Counted from the first letter of the stretch, positions 9,601-16,484 are shown. The stretch is 64,000 nucleotides of DNA from Sphingobacteriales bacterium (GCA_016706405.1 JADJJT010000001.1:434001-498000); one strand, 5' to 3'. A program made the numbers and translations. The notes: generated by a model from the sequence alone, not told the origin.

Positions 9601-10624
9601 ACAACAAATTCCTTTTAAAACAGACAAAAACAAAGAAGAAAGAACCCGTATTGATAAATTAATTAATAATTTAAAAGATAAAATAAAGTTGGAATATGAA
9701 AGAGAAAAACCAAAAGGCTTTGAAGAAGAAATTCAAAATTTAGCCGCCTGGAACCCCTACGACCAAAACAGCAGCTCGCCTTTTTTTGATGTAGAATGGA
9801 TGTTTGGCGTAAAAGATGGTTTTGATATTGTAATAGGTAACCCGCCTTATGTACAATTGCAAAAAGAGGGTGGACGACTAGCCCAAATGTTTGAAAAAGA
9901 AGGATACCAAACTTTTGCACGTACCGGAGATATTTATAGTTTGTTTTACGAAAAGGGGCACGAACTATTAAAAGGCAATGGTAATTTATGTTTTATAACT
10001 TCTAATAAATGGATGCGTGCAGGCTATGGTGAAAACACACGCCAATTTTTTGCAGAAAATACCAACCCTGTTTTATTGATTGATTTTGCCGGGCAAAAAA
10101 TATTTGAAAGTGCTACTGTAGATACCAATATTTTATTGTTGTCTAAACAAAAGAACCAACAAAAAACATTGGCTTGTATTGTAAAAGAAAAAGTGTTAAA
10201 TGAATTGAGCGTTTTTGTTAGACAAAAAGGTACAGAATGTAGTTTTACCACTCAAGAAAGTTGGATTATTTTAAGCCCAATAGAACAAAGTATAAAACGC
10301 AAAATAGAAGCGGTAGGTACACCACTCAAAGATTGGGATATTAATATTTATCGTGGAATATTGACGGGATACAACGAAGCTTTTATAATAAATGGAGAAA
10401 CCAAAGACAGATTGATTAAGGAAGATGCAAAATCTGCTGAAATTATACGACCTATTCTTAGAGGGCGTGATATAAAGCGGTATGGCTATGAGTTTGCAGA
10501 CCTTTGGTTGATTGCCACATTTCCAAGTCTAAAAATTGATATTGATAAATACCCTGCGGTAAAAGCTCACTTACTTTCTTTTGGAATGGAACGTTTAGAG
10601 CAAACAGGTAACGAGCATTGGTAA
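6674..10624 (+). CDS. Eco57I/TaqI-like N6-adenine DNA methyltransferase with embedded RAYT domain; tail frameshifted
   Basis: 1316 residues before a premature stop. Residues 1-450 are an N-terminal region of the kind seen in large type IIG/Eco57I-family methylases, ending with GSFYTPREIVDFMVNES. Residues about 450-690 are an inserted RAYT transposase (separate entry). SAM motif I is LDPACGSGAF (about 728-737) and catalytic motif IV is NPPY (1056-1059). A TaqI-like specificity domain starts near 1160. Codons 1179-1185 are the left 20-bp inverted repeat of the invertible segment. At 10612-10624 the frame is lost: one extra G in the TGG would give HWVNGEKIKARK and read on to 11055, for about 1460 residues in all. 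It is the modification and specificity partner of the upstream PLD-helicase. Whether the present truncation is real or a consensus error is open. Confidence 0.85.
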   Translation: MNNTALKELFSKPFDLQNWIEVLRTVFSVKHLYRLPQAIRLPNNDKAEAAFELGNFNTIDDRLIGLYHIKIKPNIRLERNKVGLRELLHNIYKNDVDGAIIVFEQQNKWRLSFVSDIKVRNNEGEIVTQTTEPKRYTYLLGEGEKVRTPADRFSALTGKKLHLEDIRKLFSVATLTKDFYNELFKWYEWTLSDEVGVTFPKNTNTPEDNREKLEEQIIRLITRLLFVWFIKQKKLVPDNLFSANALKPILKNFKSNDAQNGNYYNAILQNLFFATLNKTITGRAFAKEENTRDIKNLYRYAEMFSISEDEIIELFKPVPFLNGGLFECLDKEISTDGIKYHLDGFSRNDKKVKEQFSHRAFIPNCVFFDEQKGIIPLLERYNFTVEENAPEEVQVALDPELLGNVFENLLGAFNSETRDSARKQSGSFYTPREIVDFMVNESLLEYIKSAVSIPADIKSTLSIPAQTKEQDTFEAFFNPYNEIEIHQGNLPHWQQEEVWYFITFRLADSLPKEVVEEIKIKREEWLKRRNGLKPENLSIEEKKEYYRLSSGRIEELLSAGKGSCILKEPKIAKIVADALLHFNNKRYVLDEWVIMPNHVHILVKPLANHKLPDILHSWKSFTANEINKVTGNKGQLWMHESYDHIVRNEKALNAIRNYIRQNPVKAKLKVGEFLLNESKDMLVVRSKDASGTFEARLRELFSYTETPNTFDEKETKAIIEAINNCKILDPACGSGAFPMGILHKMVNILQKLDPENKYWKDLQRQKAIEETEAALKIGDKEERGKRLAEINDVFENNASDYGRKLYLIENCIYGIDIQTIAAQISKLRFFISLIVEQGEMDFNKENYGVITLPNLETKFVAANTLISIGAGNSDPLDLNKAELLNMKAELWSIREKHFYAKGAKEKKSLRKEDEKLREKIKTYICENAYKPREDFIALYKEEISKQEAERKKYEGENWVETTENSTQGDLFEALPKQQIPFKTDKNKEERTRIDKLINNLKDKIKLEYEREKPKGFEEEIQNLAAWNPYDQNSSSPFFDVEWMFGVKDGFDIVIGNPPYVQLQKEGGRLAQMFEKEGYQTFARTGDIYSLFYEKGHELLKGNGNLCFITSNKWMRAGYGENTRQFFAENTNPVLLIDFAGQKIFESATVDTNILLLSKQKNQQKTLACIVKEKVLNELSVFVRQKGTECSFTTQESWIILSPIEQSIKRKIEAVGTPLKDWDINIYRGILTGYNEAFIINGETKDRLIKEDAKSAEIIRPILRGRDIKRYGYEFADLWLIATFPSLKIDIDKYPAVKAHLLSFGMERLEQTGNEHW
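8024..8072 (-). repeat. Two REP-like hairpins at the left end of the RAYT module
   Basis: Hairpin 1 (8024-8041) pairs GTTAGCA with TGCTGAC around a TCCC loop, with one G-T pair. Hairpin 2 (8053-8072) pairs TTTGAGCA with TGCTCAAA perfectly around the same TCCC loop. Read on the minus strand they share AGCAGGGATGCT with the right-end hairpin, which differs by one base. In the host frame they are translated as near-repeats VSIPA and LSIPA. Confidence 0.8.
8720..8744 (+). repeat. REP-like hairpin with GTAG at the right end of the RAYT module
   Basis: CAGAAGCA (8725-8732) pairs perfectly with TGCTTCTG (8737-8744) around an AGGA loop, with GTAG at 8720-8723 just 5'. A weaker copy (AAGTA-AGGA-TATGCTT, 8703-8718) lies immediately upstream. 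The core AGCAAGGATGCT is the inverse partner of the left-end hairpins. Confidence 0.8.
10208..10227 (+). repeat. Left inverted repeat (proposed crossover site)
   Basis: AGCGTTTTTGTTAGACAAAA, identical in inverted orientation to 11886-11905. It lies inside the methyltransferase coding sequence (S-V-F-V-R-Q). Flanking DNA of the two domains diverges within one or two bases on each side, which sets this 20-mer apart from ordinary homology. Confidence 0.88.
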
Positions 10625-11055
10625 ATGGAGAAAAAATAAAAGCACGAAAAAAAACCAATAACAAATGGTTTGAAACGCAAGATAGCATAAGTTATTGGGA
10701 GGATTTTTCTAAACAAAAAATAATGTATTCTGAGATTGTTCGTGAACCTCAGTTTTATCTTGATAAAGAAGGAAAGTATTTTCCTGAAGCAACGAGTTTT
10801 ATTTTAACTGGAGAAAATTTAACGTATTTGTACCATTTATTGCATAGTAAAGCAGTAACCTATTTTTTTAAAATGTTTTATGCAGGAGGTGGGCTTGGTG
10901 AAAGCGGTTATCGTTACAAAAAAGCATTTCTTGAGCTTTTACCTGTTCCAAAACCAAAGAACAAAATATATTTTAACGACAAAAATTTGGACACCGAAGT
11001 ATATAAAATTTATCAACTGACAGAAGAAGAAATCACGCTTATTGAGAATCAATAA
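10618..11055 (+). pseudogene. Remainder of specificity domain A, out of frame with the methyltransferase
   Basis: These 145 codons continue the TaqI-like C-terminal specificity domain (VNGEKIKARKK, then DFSKQKIMYSEIVREPQFY, FILTGENLTYL and LELLPVPKP). They lie in the +1-base-shifted frame relative to the upstream gene. The TTG at 10618 is unlikely to be a real start. Region 10208-11055 is 848 bases, one short of a multiple of three, as expected from a single deletion. With the missing base restored, the methyltransferase reads through to IENQ and stops at 11055, 17 bp past the end of the opposing domain B. Confidence 0.8.
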
Positions 11056-11905
11056 AAGCTATTTCTTCTTTCGTAAAGCCATATAAATCGTTTACAATTT
11101 CGTTGATTTTGGATTCAAGTTTAATTGTGCTTTCGACCTTCGATTTATCATCAATAATTTGCTGAACAAGTTTAGTGATTTGTTCGTTTTTATCAGGAAT
11201 TGGAATTGGGATACTACTTAACGATTGAATATTCAACATCACATCACCTGCACCTGTTGTATCGCTATTATTCAAAATGTAATATTTTGCAAAAGAGCTG
11301 CATAAAAATCCAAGTAAATACAAATTTTGATTTGATGTAATAAATGAAGCGGGTGCAGTAATAAAAGAACCTTCTTCCAGCAATGAAAAAGCTAAATTTC
11401 TTCCAACGGCTTTCCAAACGATTTTCTGTTTAAAAAAATCCTCCATATAAGCACAGTTTCTTAAATTGTAAGGTGTTATGCCTTGGTCGGCACGTTTTTC
11501 AATTTCTTTCCAATAGCCATCTAAATGTTTTTTTATGGCTGGGTAATCCTTTATATTTATAGGTTTTATGCCTTTTTCCTTTATACCATTATGGGTATTT
11601 ATAAGCCACAAATCGGCAAAGTCATAACCGTATCTTTTGATGTCTCTGCCGCGTAAAATCGGTCGTATAATTTCATCACTTTTGGGGTCTTGTTCTATTA
11701 ATTCCTTACGTTTTGCACCGTCAATAATGAACGCCTCATTAAAACCTGTTTTTATACCGTAATTTATTTGTATGTCCCAGTCTTTTAAAGGCGTACCTAT
11801 GCGTTCAATTTTTTCTTTTATGCTTCGTTCAATATCCGATAATATTACCCAACTATCTGCGGTATTAAAAGGGCAAATATTGCCGTTTTGTCTAACAAAA
11901 ACGCT
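11039..11905 (-). CDS. Silent alternative specificity domain B (no start of its own)
   Basis: The minus strand is open for 288 codons from the inverted repeat to a stop at 11039. It aligns along its length with domain A: SVFVRQ, then GTPLKDWDI, IIRPILRGRDIKRYGY and ADLWLI. The central region then diverges, and it ends FIDSQ. There is no ATG, GTG or TTG before TTG at 11611, which sits in mid-domain at ADLWLI, so an independent product is unlikely. It would be expressed only when inversion fuses it to the methyltransferase core. Unlike domain A in this assembly it has no frameshift, so the flipped state would encode a full-length protein with a different recognition domain. This matches the recombining-specificity logic known for phase-variable type I and type IIG methylases. 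Confidence 0.85.
   Translation of the reverse strand, partial: SVFVRQNGNICPFNTADSWVILSDIERSIKEKIERIGTPLKDWDIQINYGIKTGFNEAFIIDGAKRKELIEQDPKSDEIIRPILRGRDIKRYGYDFADLWLINTHNGIKEKGIKPINIKDYPAIKKHLDGYWKEIEKRADQGITPYNLRNCAYMEDFFKQKIVWKAVGRNLAFSLLEEGSFITAPASFITSNQNLYLLGFLCSSFAKYYILNNSDTTGAGDVMLNIQSLSSIPIPIPDKNEQITKLVQQIIDDKSKVESTIKLESKINEIVNDLYGFTKEEIAFIDSQ
11886..11905 (-). repeat. Right inverted repeat (proposed crossover site)
   Basis: This is the exact reverse complement of 10208-10227. On the minus strand it opens the silent domain B and encodes the same S-V-F-V-R-Q in the same phase. It lies 97 bp upstream of the serine recombinase start. Confidence 0.88.
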
Positions 11906-11952
11906 AATAATAAATATAAAATAATGGTCTAAGTTTTTTCTGTACGGTTTAG

Positions 11953-11990
11953 GTTTAAATTAAACAGCAATTTTTAGTATTAATTTAAAC
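11953..11990. promoter_or_regulatory. Inverted repeat upstream of the recombinase
   Basis: GTTTAAATT (11953-11961) and AATTTAAAC (11982-11990) form a perfect 9-bp inverted repeat with a 20-bp spacer. It ends 12 bp before the recombinase ATG. It could be an operator, an accessory recombinase site or a transcript hairpin. Confidence 0.45.
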
Positions 11991-12002
11991 AAACAATTAA
12001 GT

Positions 12003-12563
12003 ATGATTTACGGCTATATTCGGGTAAGCACCGACAAGCAAACAGTAGAAAACCAACGCTACGAAATTAACCAGTTTTGCCAAACCCATTTACATATTGT
12101 ATATAAATGGATAGAAGAAACCATATCGGGCACCAAAAGCCTGCAAGACCGAAAATTGGGTCAACTACTCAAAAAAATGAAGAAAGGCGATGTTTTAATC
12201 TGTTCAGAGTTATCGCGCTTGGGCAGAAATTTATTAATGATAATGGGCATACTCAACGAATGTATGAACCGCGATATACAAGTATGGACAATAAAAGACA
12301 ATTACCGCTTGGGCAGCGATATTAGTTCAAAAGTATTGGCATTTGCATTTGGTTTATCAGCAGAAATTGAACGCAATTTAATATCACAACGCACCAAAGA
12401 AGCCTTAGCTCGTAAGCGAGCTGAAGGGGTTATTTTAGGCAGACCCAAAGGAAGAAAATCAAGCAGAACAAAACTCAGTGGTCAAGAAGCGAAAATCAAA
12501 GAATTATTAAAAAAAAAGTTTCCTATTCCGCTATCGGTAGAATTTTGGGTGTGCATAGATTAA
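12003..12563 (+). CDS. Serine recombinase (resolvase/invertase family), C-terminal HTH out of frame
   Basis: The catalytic domain is clear: YIRVST with Ser9, then VENQR, then SELSRLGRN and the long E-helix region SAEIERNLISQRTKEAL. The linker is GRPKGRK. In the frame as given, the protein ends KKKFPIPLSVEFWVCID, which is not an HTH. One more A in the A9 run at 12509-12517 would instead give KVSYSAIGRILGVHRLTVASF, a normal Hin/resolvase HTH, stopping at 12608-12610. The A9 tract is thus a real frameshift, a slippage switch or a read error. Position next to the 20-bp inverted repeats, 97 bp from the right one, makes it the probable inverter of the methyltransferase specificity segment. Length without the HTH is 186 residues; about 202 when restored. 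Confidence 0.85.
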   Translation: MIYGYIRVSTDKQTVENQRYEINQFCQTHLHIVYKWIEETISGTKSLQDRKLGQLLKKMKKGDVLICSELSRLGRNLLMIMGILNECMNRDIQVWTIKDNYRLGSDISSKVLAFAFGLSAEIERNLISQRTKEALARKRAEGVILGRPKGRKSSRTKLSGQEAKIKELLKKKFPIPLSVEFWVCID

Positions 12564-12665
12564 CGGTTGCTTCTTTTGTAAAAAATACTGAATTAGGTGC
12601 AAAATTTTAATCCCATATTTAGGTTATCATTTAACGCATTTTCCGGATAAATTTACGCCCTGTAT

Positions 12666-12681
12666 TTTTATCCGGATAAAA
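12666..12681. repeat. 16-bp perfect palindrome centred on TCCGGA
   Basis: TTTTATCCGGATAAAA is self-complementary. It lies in the 368-bp gap after the recombinase (12564-12931), which also holds a second TCCGGATAAA (about 12640), the 60-bp repeat and no convincing gene. It belongs to the window-wide TCCGGA family. Confidence 0.6.
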
Positions 12682-12690
12682 TTAAGGCAA

Positions 12691-12750
12691 TCCCACCTCA
12701 ACCCCCTTATTCAATCCGGATTTTTTTAAGCACAAAACCCACTAAATCGC
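12691..12750 (+). repeat. 60-bp direct repeat, right copy (DR-B)
   Basis: 57 of 60 positions equal 2756-2815, same orientation. Differences are two bases in the C-tract and one G/A. It marks the right edge of the PLD-helicase/methyltransferase/recombinase module. Confidence 0.8.
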
Positions 12751-12931
12751 TGCTATTTGAAGCTAATAGCGTAATTTTGTCGAATATTAAGCGTTTTTTT
12801 AGACGCATTGCCGCTACAAGCAGGCGTAAAAGAAAAGACAATAACTTGAAAATTTACAAAATAAAACCAACTAAATTATTTGTAAATACGTCTATTTATC
12901 TATTAATGTATTTTTAAAACCCTGTTTTGCC

Positions 12932-13366
12932 ATGAAACCCTCGTTTTTTAAACCTTGTCTTTGCCTTTTAATTGCCATCTTTACTTTAAGCACAACTTGG
13001 GGATGCGATGATACACTTTTCCCCGAAGGGCTGCAAAAACTACAAATAAGCAGCGACATACCCGTTAGCGACCCTATTGCCATTTCCAGTGCAATGGCCA
13101 ATGGCTGCTGTTTGTATATAGAAGCAGGTTATAGCTGCGGCTGTAAAGAACACGAATTTGAGCTTTATTGGAACGGTAGCTGGAATAAAACCAATCCGCC
13201 AAGTGTTAATTTAAATTTTTACCATAATAGTAACGGCGAACTATGTGAGGCGTATTGTTTGCAAAAGTTTATGTTTAATATTGAAGCGGTAAAATATCAG
13301 GGCGCCGATAAAATTATCTTAAATTTATCCGGATATAATAAGCCCATAACTTATGTTGTTCAATAG
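12932..13366 (+). CDS. Small putative lipoprotein, unknown function
   Basis: 144 residues. The N-terminus has Lys2, a long hydrophobic segment (CLCLLIAIFTLS) and Cys at TTWGC, compatible with a lipoprotein signal. The mature part is Cys-rich at its start (NGCCLYIEAGYSCGCKEHEF) and otherwise mixed beta-like. I recognise no family. The next lipoprotein gene overlaps its 3' end by 14 bp, so the two form an operon. It is the first gene right of the 60-bp repeat and the first in host-like, TCCGGA-containing DNA. Confidence 0.6.
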   Translation: MKPSFFKPCLCLLIAIFTLSTTWGCDDTLFPEGLQKLQISSDIPVSDPIAISSAMANGCCLYIEAGYSCGCKEHEFELYWNGSWNKTNPPSVNLNFYHNSNGELCEAYCLQKFMFNIEAVKYQGADKIILNLSGYNKPITYVVQ

Positions 13367-13835
13367 TAAAATCAATAGTACGCCTTGGTTTTTAATATTT
13401 TATTTCGGCATCCTATTGTTGTTGCTAAGTTGCCGCTCAACCAACACAACCAACTCGCGCAATTTAATGTCAAACCAACAACAGGTAACACACCTCGATT
13501 ATACCGATGGCAATGGCAATAATTATTATATTGGCCAAAACGAATTAATTTATAAACCTATTGAAGTACACGAAAGCTCATCGGGCGTGTATAGCGGCGG
13601 GCAGCCTGCGCAAATCCCCCTCGACCCTTCCCAATATGCCCAGCTTATAAAGCAAGTACAAGGCATGGAAACGGCCACCAATACGCATATACAAAACCGC
13701 CCCAAAGGTTCGGGGGCTTTTTCCATTTATCACAACGGCAGTACAAAATCAAAAACTCAATTTATAGTTCGGCCTAATAATCAGTTACTAAAGGCGTGGA
13801 ACAACACCCTGAAACAGCTATTACAAAAGCCTTAA
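13353..13835 (+). CDS. Small putative lipoprotein, unknown function
   Basis: 160 residues with a strong lipoprotein signal: hydrophobic FLIFYFGILLLL and lipobox LLSC near residue 27, then a Ser/Thr/Asn-rich linker. The mature region (NNYYIGQNELIYK, then SGAFSIYHNGS) suggests a small beta fold. The ATG at 13353 overlaps the upstream gene by 14 bp. It converges on a metalloprotease gene with a 57-bp gap holding a weak hairpin (AGCCAA/TTGGCT). Function unknown. Confidence 0.6.
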   Translation: MLFNSKINSTPWFLIFYFGILLLLLSCRSTNTTNSRNLMSNQQQVTHLDYTDGNGNNYYIGQNELIYKPIEVHESSSGVYSGGQPAQIPLDPSQYAQLIKQVQGMETATNTHIQNRPKGSGAFSIYHNGSTKSKTQFIVRPNNQLLKAWNNTLKQLLQKP

Positions 13836-13892
13836 ATTAAATCAACTGTTCAAATAGAATGGCCCAGCCAATAAAAATTGTTGGCTAATAGT

Positions 13893-15278
13893 TTACTTGC
13901 TTCGTGGGCGGTTAGCTATATTTTTAAGCGTTGCAGGTTTTAAAATGCGGAGTTTTGCCTTCTTAAAAATGCCATTTTTCACTTCAATTCCGCGCCATGT
14001 TTGGTTAGGGCAAAGGCAAGTTATAGTGCTGCCATATAATAGCAAAGTGCCGCCGGGCTGTACCAATATTTTACTGTTAGGAGGCATGTTTAAATGTGCA
14101 TTTTGCAGTATCAAACATCCATTTTTAGCTATTACAATATCTCTTGGCATATCAACAAAACGGTTTAGGCGCAAGGTATCGCCGGCATAAATAGTTACAG
14201 TTTCGTTTGGGTTTTGGTTGCACCAGTTTGGTTGGGTGTATTTGCGTTGTGGGCTGTTTGGATTGGTAAAATTAGCGTGCATCCGGCCAAGTTGGCAAGG
14301 CGTTAAGGCTTCGCGCAGGGCGGTGTAGTCCATATAATTATTGCTTGGTGCATGGTCGGGGCAAACATCCCAGTTCCAGCATTGGGTATGTTGTGGCGTG
14401 TCGTCGCAGCCGTCGTTGGTATTCCAGGTATGCCAAAGCCCCAACGAGTGCCCCAGTTCGTGGCATAAAAGGCTCGATGCTTCGGCGGCAGTATTTTCTA
14501 AGGCATTGGGGTCGTTGGCATTAAGCAGTTTAAGGTAGGCGTGGTAGCTATTGGCCAATTTCACGTGGTTGGTGTAGCCAATTCCATCGTTCGAGGCTTT
14601 GTAGGTGCGGCTTTTAATGCTGTCGGGGTGGTGTTCAATCAAAAAAATATTTAACACCGAGTCTTTGTTTACCCCGTAGGTTTCAAACAAGGTTTTGTTA
14701 TACAAACTTTTATCTTTTTTGTTAAACCAATAAAGCGAGTCGTTGGCATGAAAATAAATACCCTCCTCATTTTTTGCTTGATTAGTTTGCCCGGCTAATT
14801 CAAATTGAATTAAGATGGGCAAAACCGGGGTTTTATTTCCACCTTCCGGAAGGTTCATTTTTGTGTTTTTACTCCAGCGATAATTGACGTAAAAAATTAG
14901 CCGTTTTACAAATTCGCGGCCTGTTTGTTGGGTAAAATTTTTAGTGCTGTCGGTATTGTTTACTAGGTGTACATTTACGCGCACCAGCCGAGGGGGGGTA
15001 AGCCAAAGGCGCTGTGTGTCGGGGGCATATAGTGCCCAATTATCTAAAAAATTAGAGGATGACGATGTTGTTGTTGTTGCCGCAGTCGGTTGTGTTTTTT
15101 GCATTTTGTTGGCCAATTTGGCTGCAATATCTGCATTTTGTTTGGGCAGCGGCAACTGCGCCGTAGCGGTGTAATAGTGTTTGGTACAACCATATCCGGA
15201 TAAAATGAGCGCAACCCAAACCACAATCAAACAGTAATAATATACAAGGCGATTATTATGAATAGTAGTGTTTTTCAT
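13893..15278 (-). CDS. Lipoprotein M43-type (pappalysin-like) zinc metalloprotease
   Basis: 461 residues. A hydrophobic N-terminal segment ends at SGYGC, a lipobox-like site, so the enzyme is probably anchored to the outer membrane. The catalytic motif is HELGHSLGLWH (H273, E274, H277, H283), the extended HExxHxxGxxH of metzincins. The downstream NNYMDYTALREAL supplies the Met-turn. Cysteines around NDGCDDTPQHTQCWNWDVC match M43 disulfides. The C-terminal about 90 residues (TVTIYAGDTLRL, then ILVQPGGTLLLYGSTI) look like a short beta-solenoid. A divergent secreted M43 protease lies 1.3 kb away. A protease is nearly certain; the substrate is unknown. Confidence 0.85.
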   Translation of the reverse strand: MKNTTIHNNRLVYYYCLIVVWVALILSGYGCTKHYYTATAQLPLPKQNADIAAKLANKMQKTQPTAATTTTSSSSNFLDNWALYAPDTQRLWLTPPRLVRVNVHLVNNTDSTKNFTQQTGREFVKRLIFYVNYRWSKNTKMNLPEGGNKTPVLPILIQFELAGQTNQAKNEEGIYFHANDSLYWFNKKDKSLYNKTLFETYGVNKDSVLNIFLIEHHPDSIKSRTYKASNDGIGYTNHVKLANSYHAYLKLLNANDPNALENTAAEASSLLCHELGHSLGLWHTWNTNDGCDDTPQHTQCWNWDVCPDHAPSNNYMDYTALREALTPCQLGRMHANFTNPNSPQRKYTQPNWCNQNPNETVTIYAGDTLRLNRFVDMPRDIVIAKNGCLILQNAHLNMPPNSKILVQPGGTLLLYGSTITCLCPNQTWRGIEVKNGIFKKAKLRILKPATLKNIANRPRSK

Positions 15279-15408
15279 ACTGATTGATTGGCTGCGGATA
15301 AAATAAAATTTCCGGATTTTACGCCACCATAAGCAGCAACAAATCCGGAAATAAAAATGGTGTTTTTGTTTCTAAAAAAAACAGCGCAGAGCTTAATTTT
15401 TCTTAGGT

Positions 15409-15990
15409 TTATTTGTGTTTTTTGCCTTTTTCTTTTTCATCAAACTGTTTGATGCGCTCAAGTACGCGCTGCCGGCTGGCTTCTTGTTTTTGTTTTTGTT
15501 CTTCTTTTATAATTTCTTTTGCCTCTTCGGTGTCTTGCTCTAATTTGCGGGCATTAGCATTGTAGGCATATACCTGCGAGCAAAGCACATTTATCCAAGT
15601 TTTGCCGTCAACGTAGGCAAATTGGCAAGAGGGGTTTGTTTCGCATTTTTCTACTTTTACCGGTACTTCGCCCCCATCGGGGTTTATGGCAAACAACGAG
15701 TACGCCTTGATGGATGGGTTTAGGTAGGCTTTAAATTTTACTTTTGTTTTTTCGTCAACGTGCAATTCGTTTTCGCCGGCATTTAAGCCCATATAGTCAA
15801 GGTTAAAGTTTACAATTGCCCCGGCGGTTTCGGCGTTAGCGGGCGTTGGAAACTCGTTAATAGGAATGCCATAGTCAAAAGAGTCTTTCATGTTTGTTTT
15901 GCTGTCGGCTGCCGTGTTATTTTGGGCAGCGGTCATAAAAGCTACAAACGTGCATAAAAATAACGAAAAACAAATTTTGGAAAGATTCAT
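15409..15990 (-). CDS. Exported protein of unknown function with charged C-terminal helix
   Basis: I use the ATG at 15990, giving 193 residues, because it opens a classical signal peptide (MNLSKICFSLFLCTFVAFM, then TAAQ). The longer frame to 16083 adds an untypical 31-residue lead. The mature region has an Asn/Asp-rich start, a beta-like middle with two Cys (KCETNPSCQF and INVLCSQ), and a last 45 residues that are a highly charged helix rich in E, K and Q, ending KGKKHK. No family recognised. It is likely periplasmic, in its own transcription unit upstream of the M43 lipoprotein gene. Confidence 0.6.
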   Translation of the reverse strand: MNLSKICFSLFLCTFVAFMTAAQNNTAADSKTNMKDSFDYGIPINEFPTPANAETAGAIVNFNLDYMGLNAGENELHVDEKTKVKFKAYLNPSIKAYSLFAINPDGGEVPVKVEKCETNPSCQFAYVDGKTWINVLCSQVYAYNANARKLEQDTEEAKEIIKEEQKQKQEASRQRVLERIKQFDEKEKGKKHK

Positions 15991-16476
15991 GGTGTTAAGT
16001 TGTATAGTTAAAAAGTTTATTTTGTAAAATGTAAGTGCCAAATTGAAGTAACAAGAATGCGCTTTAATTGTTTGGCTTGCCAATTAGTTTATTTAGACAC
16101 AATATTAATCCGGATGTTTAATAATACAGACGGCGAAACTTTGTTTTGTTACCTGTTTTGATTTTAAAATCTTTTAGGTTAGCTAAAAAACGAAAAACGC
16201 CGAACCTTATTATATCACTTAATTGATTGCTTGAAAGACAATATTTTAGGGCATCCGGAATAAAACTAAACCAAAACATGAAATTATAGTTTAGTTGTCT
16301 CTTTATTTTTAACATTCTTTAAAGAAGGTAGGCTTAAATCGAAAAAAATTCAATTTGGCAAGAGGTTTGTTAGAAAATACTATTCAGAATTGCGAAAAAA
16401 CACTCAAATTAGGCAAATTTTGTTTTTTTTGACAAAATAATGACTTCAAAGTGAACGTTTATTCATTTTTCCGGAT

Positions 16477-16484
16477 TATTTTTG
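16477..16484 (+). promoter_or_regulatory. Bacteroidota -7 element (TAttTTTG) for the M43/T9SS protease
   Basis: Exact TAnnTTTG 75 bp upstream of the ATG at 16559, in the 568-bp divergent gap 15991-16558. The gap otherwise holds three TCCGGA copies and no convincing gene. No clear -33 TTTG is seen. Confidence 0.5.

Larger units (their letters stand above)
10208..11905. other. Invertible specificity segment (about 1.7 kb)
   Basis: The segment is bounded by a perfect 20-bp inverted repeat and holds two homologous TaqI-like specificity domains facing each other. Domain A (plus, 10208-11055) is joined to the methyltransferase core; domain B (minus, 11905-11039) has no start codon. Their 3' ends overlap by 17 bp around the palindromic ATTGA-GAA-TCAAT, so the segment is symmetric. 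After inversion, domain B continues the methyltransferase frame exactly: AGC is the first codon of the repeat on both strands. The serine recombinase gene at 12003 is the evident switch. Inversion itself is inferred; only one orientation is seen. Confidence 0.85.

Noticed and set aside
3239..11055. DISARM or BREX assignment for the PLD-helicase/methyltransferase pair
   Set aside because: No DrmA/DrmB, PglZ, BrxC or DUF1998 partner is visible. Only the general nuclease-helicase-methylase logic is shared.
16118..16315. 65-codon minus-strand frame in the divergent gap
   Set aside because: No homology-like features, A/T-rich, and no start signals.
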